Below, piece after piece: positions 26,081-34,418 of a stretch of DNA of 64,000 bases; within the stretch, counting starts at the first letter, position 1; every line of letters starts with the position of its first letter. Under the pieces are notes generated by a model. That model did no database searches. It was not told where the DNA came from and worked only from the letters and a program-made list of their open reading frames with translations. Source of the stretch: Mycolicibacterium sp. CBMA 247 (GTDB lineage: Bacteria; Actinomycetota; Actinomycetes; Mycobacteriales; Mycobacteriaceae); NCBI RefSeq assembly GCF_009729095.1, contig NZ_VTGX01000006.1:164753-228752 (forward strand), written 5' to 3'. The position numbers and the translations under genes were made by a program.

Positions 26081-26614
26081 GTGCGCACCCTGGTGCTCGG
26101 CGGCATCCGGTCGGGCAAATCCCAGTGGGCCGAATCGGACATGACGCGCACCGCCGGTGACACCGAGCCGGTGCGTTACCTGGCCACCGGCCCCGCCGCC
26201 GACAGCGATGCGGCCTGGGCTCACCGGGTGAGCGCACATCAGGCCCGTCGTCCCGCGCACTGGCGCACCGTGGAGACCCGTGATCTACCCGGGGCCCTGG
26301 CCTCCGCACCGGGCTCCGCAACACTCGTCGACGACATCGGTGGCTGGCTGACCGCGACCATGGACCACCTCGGCGCCTGGACCGGAGCACCGGTGGGCCG
26401 CGAGGTCGACGCACTCGTGGAGGCGGTGGACGAATTCACCGCTCCCCTGGTCCTGGTCAGTCCCGAGGTCGGGCTGACCGTCGTACCCGCCACCGAGGCT
26501 GGACGCCGGTTCGCCGACGAACTGGGCACGGTCAACCAACGCCTGGCCGCGGTGTGCGACCGGGTGGTGTTCGTGGTGGCCGGCCAACCGCTCACGGTGA
26601 AGGAGCCGTCATGA
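26081..26614 (+). CDS. cobU: Adenosylcobinamide kinase / adenosylcobinamide-phosphate guanylyltransferase CobU
   Basis: A 177-residue bifunctional enzyme of the cobalamin nucleotide-loop pathway: it phosphorylates adenosylcobinamide and then adds GMP from GTP. The P-loop GGIRSGKS is at residues 7-14; RVSAHQARRPAHWRTVE and VSPEVGLTVVP match the family. The GTG at 26081 follows TGAGGA directly. It opens a cobU-cobT-cobS operon with ATGA overlaps at both joins. In M. tuberculosis cobU lies elsewhere (Rv0254c), so this grouping is a difference in layout from that species. Confidence 0.92.
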   Translation: MRTLVLGGIRSGKSQWAESDMTRTAGDTEPVRYLATGPAADSDAAWAHRVSAHQARRPAHWRTVETRDLPGALASAPGSATLVDDIGGWLTATMDHLGAWTGAPVGREVDALVEAVDEFTAPLVLVSPEVGLTVVPATEAGRRFADELGTVNQRLAAVCDRVVFVVAGQPLTVKEPS

Positions 26615-27669
26615 CCGAATTGGATGCGCCCTTCGCCCCGGTCACCGCACCGGACGCCGAGGCTGCCGCGGCGGCGCGGGCCCGTCAGGCCCGGCTGACC
26701 AAGCCACCCGGCGCCCTGGGCCGACTGGAGGAGCTCTCGATCTGGGCGGCCTCGTGCCAGGGTGTGTGTCCGCCGCGCCAGCTCACCCGGCCACGTGTGG
26801 TGGTCTTCGCCGCGGACCACGGCGTCACGGCCGCGGGTGTGTCGGCGTACCCGTCCGCGGTGACCCGCCAGATGGTGGCGAACTTCGATGCCGGCGGTGC
26901 CGCGATCAATGTGCTGGCCGAGGTGGCCGGGGCCACCGTGCGGGTGGCCGACATCGCCGTCGACTGTGACGAACCGCTCTCCCCCGCGATCGGCGCACAC
27001 AAGGTGCGCCGCAGCTCGGGCAACATCGCGGTCGAGGACGCACTCAGCGCCGAGGAAGTGGTGGCTGCGATCACAGCGGGGCGCCAGATCGCCGACGACG
27101 AGGTCGACGCCGGCGCCGATCTGCTCATCGCCGGCGATATGGGGATCGGAAATACCACGGCGGCAACAACTTTGGTGGCCGCGCTGACCGGAGCCGAACC
27201 TGTGGTGGTGGTCGGCCGCGGCACCGGCATCGACGACCTCGGCTGGATGCGCAAGACCAGCGCCGTACGCGACGCGCTGTACCGGGCCCGTACCGTGACC
27301 GGCGATCCGCTGGGCCTGTTGCGGGTGTGCGGCGGCGCGGACCTGGCCGCCATGGCCGGGTTCTGTGCGCAGGCCGCCCTGCGGCGCACCCCGGTCCTGC
27401 TGGACGGCATGGTGGTGACGGCCGCGGCCCTGGTGGCCGAGGAGTTGGCACCGGGTGCGCGAGCATGGTGGCAGGCCGGCCACCGATCGACCGAGCCGGC
27501 CCACAGTCTGGCGCTGTCACACCTGGGCCTGGAACCGATCGTCGATCTCGGCATGCGCCTGGGCGAAGGTACCGGCGCGGCGGTGGCACTGCCGATCCTG
27601 CGGGCCGCGATCGCCACCCTGGCCTCGATGGCCACCTTCGACGAGGCCGGGATTTCCGAAGAGACATGA
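26611..27669 (+). CDS. cobT: Nicotinate-nucleotide--dimethylbenzimidazole phosphoribosyltransferase CobT
   Basis: A 352-residue enzyme that makes alpha-ribazole phosphate from dimethylbenzimidazole and nicotinate mononucleotide. Family marks are KPPGALGRLEEL, FAADHGVTAAGVSAYP, GDMGIGNTTAA and the C-terminal LGEGTGAAVALP that holds the catalytic glutamate. The ATG at 26611 overlaps the cobU stop; the in-frame extension to 26554 lies inside cobU and is not needed. Its product is joined to GDP-cobinamide by the next enzyme in the operon, CobS. Confidence 0.94.
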   Translation: MTELDAPFAPVTAPDAEAAAAARARQARLTKPPGALGRLEELSIWAASCQGVCPPRQLTRPRVVVFAADHGVTAAGVSAYPSAVTRQMVANFDAGGAAINVLAEVAGATVRVADIAVDCDEPLSPAIGAHKVRRSSGNIAVEDALSAEEVVAAITAGRQIADDEVDAGADLLIAGDMGIGNTTAATTLVAALTGAEPVVVVGRGTGIDDLGWMRKTSAVRDALYRARTVTGDPLGLLRVCGGADLAAMAGFCAQAALRRTPVLLDGMVVTAAALVAEELAPGARAWWQAGHRSTEPAHSLALSHLGLEPIVDLGMRLGEGTGAAVALPILRAAIATLASMATFDEAGISEET

Positions 27670-28409
27670 TTTCCCCACTCCGCGGGATTACCGCACTGGG
27701 CGGGGCTTTCGCATTCGGCACGGTGCTGCCGCTACGTTCCTCGGCCGGCGTCGGGCGGGGAGCGTTGACCGCCCTGCCGGTGGTGGGTCTGGCGCTCGGG
27801 GCACTGGCGGCCGCGGTGGTGGCCGGGGGCCACTGGGCATTCGGCACCGGCAGCGTACTGCCCGGCCTGCTGGCCGTGGCCGCACTTCTGCTGGCCACCC
27901 GCGGACTACATATCGACGGCTTCTGCGACACCGTCGACGGCCTCGGTTGTTACGGGCCGCCGGAGCGGGCCCTGGCCGTCATGCGTGACGGTTCGGCCGG
28001 GCCGTTCGGCGTCGCCGCGGTGATCGTGGTGATCGGTTGTCAGGCACTGGCATTCGATCAACTCAACGCGGTGGCGATCGTCGTCGCAGTCGCCACGGGC
28101 CGGGTTGCGGCCGTGGCCGCGTGCCGACGGTCGGTGCCCGCGGCCGCGGGCAGCTCACTGGGCGGCGCAGTCGCGGCCAGCCAGGCGGTAACGGTGGTGG
28201 CAGCTTGGCTGATCGCCGTCGCCACGCTGGCCACGTATGCGAATGCCCGTGTGTGGCTAGGTCCGGTCGTCGTCGTGGTCGCGGTCGGCTGTTCGGTGGC
28301 GCTGGTCGCCCACTGCGTGCGCCGGTTCGGCGGCATCACCGGTGACGTGCTGGGGGCCGCGATCGAGGTGACGACGACGCTCACCGCGCTGGGCCTGGCG
28401 ATCGGCTAG
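27666..28409 (+). CDS. cobS: Adenosylcobinamide-GDP ribazoletransferase (cobalamin synthase) CobS
   Basis: A 247-residue polytopic membrane enzyme that joins adenosylcobinamide-GDP to alpha-ribazole, the last step of the nucleotide loop. The N-terminus GAFAFGTVLPLRS and the signature HIDGFCDTVDGLGCYGPPERALAVMRDG (metal-binding acidic motif) are present, with about six hydrophobic helices. The ATG overlaps the cobT stop as ATGA. The stop overlaps that of the convergent ilvE gene by a few bases. No B12 riboswitch was recognised upstream of the operon. Confidence 0.93.
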   Translation: MISPLRGITALGGAFAFGTVLPLRSSAGVGRGALTALPVVGLALGALAAAVVAGGHWAFGTGSVLPGLLAVAALLLATRGLHIDGFCDTVDGLGCYGPPERALAVMRDGSAGPFGVAAVIVVIGCQALAFDQLNAVAIVVAVATGRVAAVAACRRSVPAAAGSSLGGAVAASQAVTVVAAWLIAVATLATYANARVWLGPVVVVVAVGCSVALVAHCVRRFGGITGDVLGAAIEVTTTLTALGLAIG

Positions 28410-29512
28410 TTCAGCCGGGCCATCCAGCCGTGGGTGTCGGCGAAGGTGCCCCGCTGGATCCCGGTCAGGGTGTCGCGCAGGGCCATGGTGATCTCGCCCG
28501 GTTGCCCGTCGGCAATGGTGAACTCGCCGTCTGCGTGTTTGACGTGTGAAACCGGGGTGATCACGGCGGCCGTACCGCAGGCGAACACCTCGGTGATCTC
28601 GCCCGCCGCGGCCTTCTTCTGCCATTCGTCGACGTCGATCTTGCGTTCCTCGACCGCAAATCCAGCATCGGTTGCCAACTGCAGCAAGGAGTCTCGCGTG
28701 ATGCCCGGCAAAAGCGAGCCGGACAGTTCGGGCGTGACGAGCCGGGCCGAACCGCCGCTGCCCAACACGAAGAACAGGTTCATCCCGCCCATCTCTTCGA
28801 CGTAGCGGCGCTCGATCGCGTCCAGCCACACCACCTGATCGCACCCGTTGTCGGCGGCCTGCGCCTGGGCCAGGAGCGAGGCCGCGTAGTTGCCGCCGAA
28901 CTTGGCCGCACCGGTGCCGCCGGGTGAGGCGCGCACGTACTCATGCGACAGCCACACGCTGACCGGCTTGATGCCGCCCTTGAAGTAGGCCCCGGCCGGC
29001 GAGCCGATGGCCAGGTAGCGGTACTGACTGGCCGGACGCACACCCAGCCCCGGTTCGGTGGCGATGACGAACGGCCGCAGGTACAGCGACTCCTCGCCGC
29101 CGGCCGCGGGCACCCACTTCTCGTCGATGGCGATGAGTTGGCGCAGCGACTCGATGAACACATCCTCGGGGAGTTCCGGGATGGCCAGCCGGCGCGAGGA
29201 GGCCTGCAAACGCGCCGCGTTGGACTCCGGCCGGAACGAAACGATCGAGCCGTCCGCCCAGCGGTAGGCCTTGAGCCCTTCGAACACCTCCTGCGCATAG
29301 TGCAGGACGATGGCCGAGGGGTCGAGCTCGATCGGCCCGTACGGGATCACCCGTGCGTCGTGCCAGCCCTGCCCGGTGGTGTAGTCGATGGCCACCATGT
29401 GGTCGGTGTGGTACTTGCCGAAACCGGGGTTGGCCAGAATGGATTCGCGTACCCCATCGGTCGCCGGATTCGCGTTGGCTGAAACCGTGAACTCGAGGTG
29501 GCCGCTAGTCAT
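28406..29512 (-). CDS. ilvE: Branched-chain amino acid aminotransferase IlvE
   Basis: A 368-residue fold-type IV PLP aminotransferase that exchanges the amino group of Val, Leu and Ile with 2-oxoglutarate. ALHYAQEVFEGLKAYR-like sequence (IVLHYAQEVFEGLKAYR), SLYLRPFVIATEPGLGV and the PLP-lysine segment GTGAAKFGGNYAAS are intact, as is EEMGGMNLFFV. The ATG at 29510-29512 has TACAAT 6 nt upstream and no ribosome site, so a leaderless start is likely; a frame extending to 29638 runs into gcvT. It is convergent with cobS. Confidence 0.95.
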   Translation of the reverse strand: MTSGHLEFTVSANANPATDGVRESILANPGFGKYHTDHMVAIDYTTGQGWHDARVIPYGPIELDPSAIVLHYAQEVFEGLKAYRWADGSIVSFRPESNAARLQASSRRLAIPELPEDVFIESLRQLIAIDEKWVPAAGGEESLYLRPFVIATEPGLGVRPASQYRYLAIGSPAGAYFKGGIKPVSVWLSHEYVRASPGGTGAAKFGGNYAASLLAQAQAADNGCDQVVWLDAIERRYVEEMGGMNLFFVLGSGGSARLVTPELSGSLLPGITRDSLLQLATDAGFAVEERKIDVDEWQKKAAAGEITEVFACGTAAVITPVSHVKHADGEFTIADGQPGEITMALRDTLTGIQRGTFADTHGWMARLN

Positions 29513-29518
29513 GCAGCG

Positions 29519-29524
29519 ATTGTA
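29519..29524 (-). promoter_or_regulatory. -10 box TACAAT for leaderless ilvE
   Basis: On the minus strand TACAAT is followed by CGCTGC and the ilvE ATG. This is among the best -10 matches in the window. Confidence 0.6.
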
Positions 29525-29546
29525 TCGTCCGAGCGCTAGCGGTTTT

Positions 29547-29562
29547 CCCCGCGGGAGCGGGG
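29547..29562 (-). terminator. Short GC hairpin after gcvT
   Basis: CCCCGC pairs with GCGGGG around TCCC, three bases beyond the gcvT stop on the minus strand and just before the ilvE promoter. There is no U-run. It could separate the two genes. Confidence 0.4.
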
Positions 29563-29564
29563 CC

Positions 29565-30662
29565 TCAGCGGGTGTGCGGGGCCACAAACGGCGGCTTGAC
29601 CACTTCGCATTCCACGGCGCGGCCGCGCACGTCCACACTCACCCGCTGCCCGTCGGCGATGTCTTGGGCGGTGTCGATGAGCGCCAGCGCGATACCGACT
29701 TTCAGTGAGGGCGAGAACGTTCCCGACGTCGTGGTGCCGATCCGGGTGTCCCCGTCGAGCACCGCGAGATCGGCGCGCAGCACCCCGCGGCCGGTGGCCT
29801 TCAGGCCGCGCAGCACCCGGGCCGGGCCGGCCTGCTTCTCGGCCAGCAACGCGTCGCGCCCCCAGAACACGTCCTTGCTCCATCCGATCGCCCAGCCGCA
29901 GCGGGCCTGCAGCGGCGAGATGTCGAGCGACAGCTCGTGGCCGTGCAGCGGGTAGCCCATCTCGGTGCGCAGGGTGTCGCGGGCGCCCAGGCCCGCGGGT
30001 TCGCCACCGGCCGCACGCACGGCCGCCACCAGGGCGTCGAACACCACACCGGCGCGGTCCCAGGCCGGCAGCAGCTCGTAGCCGTGCTCGCCGGTGTAGC
30101 CCGTGCGGCACACCCGCACGAACACGCCCTCGAACTCGGCGTCGGCGTAACCCATGTAGTCCATCTCGGTGGGCAGCCCCAGCGCGCCGAGCACCTCGGC
30201 GGATTTCGGCCCCTGCACCGCCAGCACCCCATAGGACCGGTGCTCGTCGGTGATGGTCAGTCCGTCCGGGGCGTTCTTGCGCAATTCGGCGACCACGGCC
30301 GCAGTGTTGGCGGCGTTGGGCACCAGGAAGATCTCGTCGTCGGAGACGTAATAGGCGATCAGGTCGTCGATGACCCCGCCGGACTCGGTGCAGCACAGGG
30401 TGTACTGCGCCTTGCCCGGTCCGATCCGGCCGAGGTCGTTGGTGAGGGCCGAGTTGACGTACGCCGCCGCACCGGGTCCGCGGACCAGCGCCTTTCCGAG
30501 GTGGCTGACGTCGAACAGGCCGACGGTGTCGCGGGTGGCGTTGTGCTCGGAGACGGTCCCGGCGTATGACACCGGCATCAGCCATCCACCGAATTCGGCG
30601 AAACTGGCCCCCAGCTCGCGATGGCGATCTTCCAACGGTCCGTGCAGCAGGTCGTCACTCAC
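29565..30662 (-). CDS. gcvT: Glycine cleavage system T protein (aminomethyltransferase) GcvT
   Basis: A 365-residue tetrahydrofolate-dependent aminomethyltransferase of the glycine cleavage system. FAEFGGWLMPVSYAGTVSEH at the N-terminus, DVSHLGKALVRGP, GGVIDDLIAYYV, the folate-binding region (CRTGYTGEHGYELL) and LGARDTLRTEMGYPLHGHEL are typical. The GTG at 30660-30662 has both AAGGTGGGG and an overlapping TAAGGT -10-like hexamer upstream. The other glycine cleavage genes are not in the window. It is divergent from the adenylyl cyclase gene. Confidence 0.95.
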   Translation of the reverse strand: MSDDLLHGPLEDRHRELGASFAEFGGWLMPVSYAGTVSEHNATRDTVGLFDVSHLGKALVRGPGAAAYVNSALTNDLGRIGPGKAQYTLCCTESGGVIDDLIAYYVSDDEIFLVPNAANTAAVVAELRKNAPDGLTITDEHRSYGVLAVQGPKSAEVLGALGLPTEMDYMGYADAEFEGVFVRVCRTGYTGEHGYELLPAWDRAGVVFDALVAAVRAAGGEPAGLGARDTLRTEMGYPLHGHELSLDISPLQARCGWAIGWSKDVFWGRDALLAEKQAGPARVLRGLKATGRGVLRADLAVLDGDTRIGTTTSGTFSPSLKVGIALALIDTAQDIADGQRVSVDVRGRAVECEVVKPPFVAPHTR

Positions 30663-30668
30663 GGCCCC

Positions 30669-30674
30669 ACCTTA
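30669..30674 (-). promoter_or_regulatory. Candidate -10 box TAAGGT for gcvT
   Basis: TAAGGT lies 6 nt before the gcvT GTG on the minus strand, but overlaps a good ribosome site, so it could be chance. Confidence 0.35.
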
Positions 30675-30704
30675 ATCTGCACGCCTAATCTGCCGGCCTA
30701 ATCG

Positions 30705-30736
30705 GACCACCAAGCTGCCACACTTGATTGGTGGTC
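30705..30736. promoter_or_regulatory. Inverted repeat over the adenylyl cyclase start
   Basis: GACCACCAA (30705-30713) and TTGGTGGTC (30728-30736) are exact complements across 14 nt that contain the candidate -10 CACACT (30719-30724). The right arm includes the TTG/GTG start codons. It could be an operator or an RNA hairpin. Confidence 0.45.
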
Positions 30737-31816
30737 GATTTCGATGCGCTCGCGGCTGCCGGGGTCGCTGACGCGCGGCGTCGCGCCCCGCTCATCGAAT
30801 ACCTGGATGCTCTCGGTTTCACCGCCGAGCAGATGATCGAGGCCGAGTCCCGTGGCCGGCTGTTCGGACTGGCCGGGGATGTCCTGCAGTGGTCAGGACC
30901 GCCGGAATACTGTCTGGCCGATGTGGCCGCCGAGATCGATGTCCCGCTGGAAGATGTTCAGCGGGCGTGGGCCGCGCTGGGCCTGACGGTGGCCGGCTGC
31001 GATGTGAAAACCCTCAGCCGGGCCGATGTGGAGACCCTGCGCACCTGGGCGGAGTTGCGGGTACTGGTCGGCGATGTCGAGGCCACCGGCCTGCTGCGCG
31101 TGATCGGTTCGGGTATGGCTCGCTTGGCCGAAGCTCTGTCGTCGATGAGCCGGGCCAGCACGCCCGACGTCCAGCTCAACGTCACCCATGATGAGCTCAC
31201 CACCGCCAAGGCATACCGGGCCGCCGCCGGGTTCATCCCGCGGATCGGTTCGATGATCGACGCCGTGCACCGCCACCATATGATGAGTGCGCGCAGCTAC
31301 TTCGAACAAGTGATCCGCGACGGCTCGTCGAATGTGGTGTGCGGCATCGGTTTTGCCGATCTGTCGGGGTTCACCGCGCTGACCCAGATGTTGACCACCA
31401 CTGAACTGTCGGCACTGCTCAACGAGTTCAGCGCCACCGGCACCGAGATCGTGCACGCCGCCGGCTGCCGCGTGGTCAAGTTCATCGGCGACGCCATCAT
31501 GTGGGTCGGCTCCGAACCCGCCGAGCTGGTACAGGTCGCCGTCGACCTGGTGACCCACCCCCGGGCGGCCGAGACCCACCTGCAGGTGCGGGCCGGACTC
31601 GATTTCGGCGAGGTGCTGGCCATCGGCGGCGACTATTTCGGCAATCCGGTGAATCGGGCGGCCCGCCTCGTCGCCTCCGCCGAACCCAGCCAGATCCTGG
31701 TGTCCGAGCCGCTACGTGAGCTCCTTGACGGACGGGCGTTCACGGCGGCTCGCTCTCTGACGCTGAAGGGCTTCGCCTCACCGGTCACGGCGTATCCGCT
31801 GAGCCTGCCGCACTGA
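30731..31816 (+). CDS. Class III adenylyl cyclase (Rv2212-like)
   Basis: A 361-residue cyclase making cAMP from ATP. An N-terminal regulatory domain (about residues 1-190) like those of Rv1264/Rv2212 precedes the catalytic domain: metal-binding FADLSGFTALTQML, KFIGDAIMWV and the transition-state segment GNPVNRAARLV. In M. tuberculosis the related Rv2212 is reported to be stimulated by fatty acids. Two starts are possible, TTG at 30728 and GTG at 30731; the latter is 6 nt after CACACT. No membrane helix is present, so the enzyme is cytosolic. Confidence 0.92.
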   Translation: MVDFDALAAAGVADARRRAPLIEYLDALGFTAEQMIEAESRGRLFGLAGDVLQWSGPPEYCLADVAAEIDVPLEDVQRAWAALGLTVAGCDVKTLSRADVETLRTWAELRVLVGDVEATGLLRVIGSGMARLAEALSSMSRASTPDVQLNVTHDELTTAKAYRAAAGFIPRIGSMIDAVHRHHMMSARSYFEQVIRDGSSNVVCGIGFADLSGFTALTQMLTTTELSALLNEFSATGTEIVHAAGCRVVKFIGDAIMWVGSEPAELVQVAVDLVTHPRAAETHLQVRAGLDFGEVLAIGGDYFGNPVNRAARLVASAEPSQILVSEPLRELLDGRAFTAARSLTLKGFASPVTAYPLSLPH

Positions 31817-31865
31817 GGACGACGATCCGGTAACGGCATACGCGGTGAGCACACGACAGCCTGAC

Positions 31866-31871
31866 TAGGGT
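31866..31871 (+). promoter_or_regulatory. -10 box TAGGGT for leaderless pepB
   Basis: TAGGGT is followed by GGGCGGA and the GTG at 31879, supporting that codon over the GTG at 31870, which lies within the box. Confidence 0.55.
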
Positions 31872-31878
31872 GGGCGGA

Positions 31879-33399
31879 GTGAGCCCCGCAAATCCCGGTT
31901 ATCAGGTTCCCAACGTCACCGTCAGTGCGTCGCTGCCCAAACGCAGGAGCGACGCCGTGCTGATCGTTCCCGTGGTCAGCGGGCAGGATGACGACGCAAC
32001 CGCCACCGTCGTCGGCAACCCGTTCCTCGACGCCGAGGCGGTCGGCGAGATCGAGGTCGCGCTCGAGGCACTCGGCGCGAAGGGCGGCACCGACCAGGTC
32101 ACCAGGGTGCTCGCGCCGTCGCTCCCGGTCGCCAGCGTGCTGGCCGTCGGCTTGGGCAAGCCGCGCGACGAGTGGCCCGCCGATGTGATCCGCCGGGCTG
32201 CCGGTACCGCCACGCGGTCACTGAACGGCACCGAGACGGTCATCACCACGCTGTCCGACATCGATCTGGAAGCCGCCATCGAGGGCCTGATCCTGGGCGC
32301 CTACCGGTTCAGCGACTTCCGCAGCGCCAAGACCGCGCCGAAAGACGCCGGCCTGACCGCGATCACCGCGCTGGCTGCCGACACCAAGGCGGCGACCAAA
32401 GCGCAGGCGCAGCGCGCGGTGGACATCGCGTCAGCGGTCGCGACTGCTCGGGATTTTGTAAACACCCCGCCCAGCCACCTGTTCCCCGATGAATTCGCCA
32501 AGCGGGCAAAGGCTTTGGGCGAGGCGGTGGGGCTTGAGGTCGAGGTGCTCGACGACAAGGCCCTGGCCAAGGCCGGCTACGGCGGCATCGTCGGGGTCGG
32601 CAAGGGATCCTCGCGCCCGCCGCGGCTGGTGCGGTTGACCCACCGGGGTGGCAACAAGAAGAGCAAGCGCGTCGCACTCGTCGGCAAGGGCATCACGTTC
32701 GACACCGGCGGCATCTCGATCAAGCCGGCCGCCAACATGCACCACATGACATCGGACATGGGTGGCGCCGCGGCGGTCATCGCGACCGTGGTGCTGGCCG
32801 CCAAGCAGAAGCTGCCGATCGAGGTGATCGCGACCGTGCCGATGGCCGAGAACATGCCGTCGTCGACCGCGCAGCGCCCCGGTGATGTGCTGACCCAGTA
32901 CGGCGGCATCACCGTCGAGGTGCTCAACACCGACGCCGAAGGCCGCCTGATCCTGGCCGATGCGATCGTGCGGGCCTGCGAGGACGAACCCGACTACCTG
33001 ATCGAGACGTCGACGCTGACCGGTGCGCAGACGGTGGCCCTGGGTGCCCGCACGCCGGGCGTGATGGGCAGCGAGGAGTTCCGCGACCGGGTCGCGACGC
33101 TGTCTCAGTCCGTCGGCGAGAACGGTTGGGCCATGCCGTTGCCCGAGGAACTGCGCGACGACCTCAAGTCCACGGTGGCCGACCTGGCCAATGTGAGCGG
33201 GTCGCGCTATGCGGGGATGCTGGTCGCCGGTACGTATCTGCGCGAGTTCGTCGCCGACGGGGTCCAGTGGACGCACATCGACATCGCGGCACCGGCTTAC
33301 AACACCAGCGGCCCCTGGGGTTACACCCCTAAGGGCGGCACCGGAGTGCCGACGCGCACGATGTTCGCCGTGCTGGAGGACATCGCCGCCCGAGGCTGA
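31879..33399 (+). CDS. pepB: Leucyl aminopeptidase (M17 family)
   Basis: A 506-residue cytosolic two-metal aminopeptidase that removes N-terminal residues, with preference for leucine in the family. The M17 signature NTDAEGRLIL, the metal-binding Lys/Asp segment VGKGITFDTGGISIKP, SDMGGAAAVI, and ETSTLTGAQTVALG are intact. The GTG at 31879 is chosen from its -10 box; the frame opens at 31870. M. tuberculosis Rv2213 (PepB) is the orthologue. A hairpin follows its stop, ahead of the lytic transglycosylase gene. Confidence 0.94.
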   Translation: MSPANPGYQVPNVTVSASLPKRRSDAVLIVPVVSGQDDDATATVVGNPFLDAEAVGEIEVALEALGAKGGTDQVTRVLAPSLPVASVLAVGLGKPRDEWPADVIRRAAGTATRSLNGTETVITTLSDIDLEAAIEGLILGAYRFSDFRSAKTAPKDAGLTAITALAADTKAATKAQAQRAVDIASAVATARDFVNTPPSHLFPDEFAKRAKALGEAVGLEVEVLDDKALAKAGYGGIVGVGKGSSRPPRLVRLTHRGGNKKSKRVALVGKGITFDTGGISIKPAANMHHMTSDMGGAAAVIATVVLAAKQKLPIEVIATVPMAENMPSSTAQRPGDVLTQYGGITVEVLNTDAEGRLILADAIVRACEDEPDYLIETSTLTGAQTVALGARTPGVMGSEEFRDRVATLSQSVGENGWAMPLPEELRDDLKSTVADLANVSGSRYAGMLVAGTYLREFVADGVQWTHIDIAAPAYNTSGPWGYTPKGGTGVPTRTMFAVLEDIAARG

Positions 33400-33412
33400 G
33401 AGTCAGCCCGCT

Positions 33413-33467
33413 CAACGTGAACAAGATCGCGAGATTCCTTCAAAATCCCGCGATCTTCTTCACGTTG
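33413..33467 (+). terminator. 24-bp imperfect inverted repeat after pepB
   Basis: The arm at 33413-33436 begins CAACGTGAAC and pairs with 33444-33467 (ending TTCACGTTG) with two mismatches and a 7-nt loop. It starts 14 bases after the pepB stop and is likely its terminator; no clear U-run follows. Confidence 0.7.
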
Positions 33468-33482
33468 GGCGCAGGGTGGCTG

Positions 33483-34415
33483 ATGCCGAAATATCTGGCC
33501 GTTGCGCTCATCGCGCTTGTGTTGGGACTGCCGGGTTGTTCGGCTGCGGACAACCCGGCAGCGGACACCGCGGCTACGGTTTCCCCGGGCGCGACGACGT
33601 CGGCGCCCCACCCGGCCGCCACCACAGCGGTCTCCCCCGCCGGCGCGCAACCGCGCCTGGACTCAGACCCGGGCCGGCTGGCGGACGATCTGATTGCCGA
33701 CGAGCGGGCCCTGCGCGACCCGTCGACACCGGAGGCGACGCTGGTACAAACCGCGCGCCGCCAACAGGTGGCCTACCGTGCCATCGGCCGTCACCCGGAA
33801 TGGGACGGGATCATCCGGCCCCGCATCCCGGCCGAACTGGTCGAGGTCTACGACCGCAATGTCGACGCGCGGCGGCAGCTCGCCGCGATGGCCCACCCCA
33901 CGGACACCCTGCCGGCGTGGCGCATCAACCCGCCGCCGCCGGCTGAGGTGCTTCTCAACGCCTACCGCCAAGCCGAAGCGGCGTCCGGCGTGGGCTGGAA
34001 CTACCTCGCCGCGATCAACCTGATCGAGACGCACTTCGGCAGCGTGACCGGTGACAGCTCAGCCGGCGCCCAGGGACCGATGCAGTTCATGCCGTCCACG
34101 TTCGCCGCCTACGGCGAAGGCGGCGATATCCACTCGCCCCGTGACAGCATCATGGCGGCCGGGCGTTATTTGGCCGCCAACGGTTTTGCGAACGACCCCG
34201 ATCACGCCCTGTTCCGTTACAACAACGCCGACGACTATGTCCATGCGGTCAGCGACTACGCCGCCGCGCTGGCCGCCGATCCGGCGGTGTTCGGCGCGTT
34301 TTACCGCTGGGACGTCTACTTCGTCACAACGGCCGGTGACGTGCTGCTGCCCATCGGGTATGCGGCCGAGTCACCGATTCCGGTTGGCGATTACCTCGCG
34401 AAGCATCCGCAGTAA
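33483..34415 (+). CDS. Lytic murein transglycosylase lipoprotein
   Basis: A 310-residue lipoprotein with a lipobox LPGC (Cys19), an Ala/Thr/Pro linker, and a C-terminal SLT domain. The catalytic glutamate is in AAINLIETHFG and the family motif GPMQFMPSTFAAYG follows, then YNNADDYVHAVSDYA. It should cut glycan strands of peptidoglycan at the outer face of the membrane. The ATG at 33483 has CAGGGTGG upstream; the frame opens at 33417, but that would start inside the terminator hairpin. I do not recall a counterpart between pepB and ephD in M. tuberculosis, so this may be a gain in this lineage. Confidence 0.85.
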   Translation: MPKYLAVALIALVLGLPGCSAADNPAADTAATVSPGATTSAPHPAATTAVSPAGAQPRLDSDPGRLADDLIADERALRDPSTPEATLVQTARRQQVAYRAIGRHPEWDGIIRPRIPAELVEVYDRNVDARRQLAAMAHPTDTLPAWRINPPPPAEVLLNAYRQAEAASGVGWNYLAAINLIETHFGSVTGDSSAGAQGPMQFMPSTFAAYGEGGDIHSPRDSIMAAGRYLAANGFANDPDHALFRYNNADDYVHAVSDYAAALAADPAVFGAFYRWDVYFVTTAGDVLLPIGYAAESPIPVGDYLAKHPQ

Positions 34416-34418
34416 CGG

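Noticed and set aside
25900..26081. Cobalamin riboswitch upstream of cobU
   Set aside because: The gap before cobU is only 23 bases after the DUF3043 gene, and no B12-box-like sequence was seen there.
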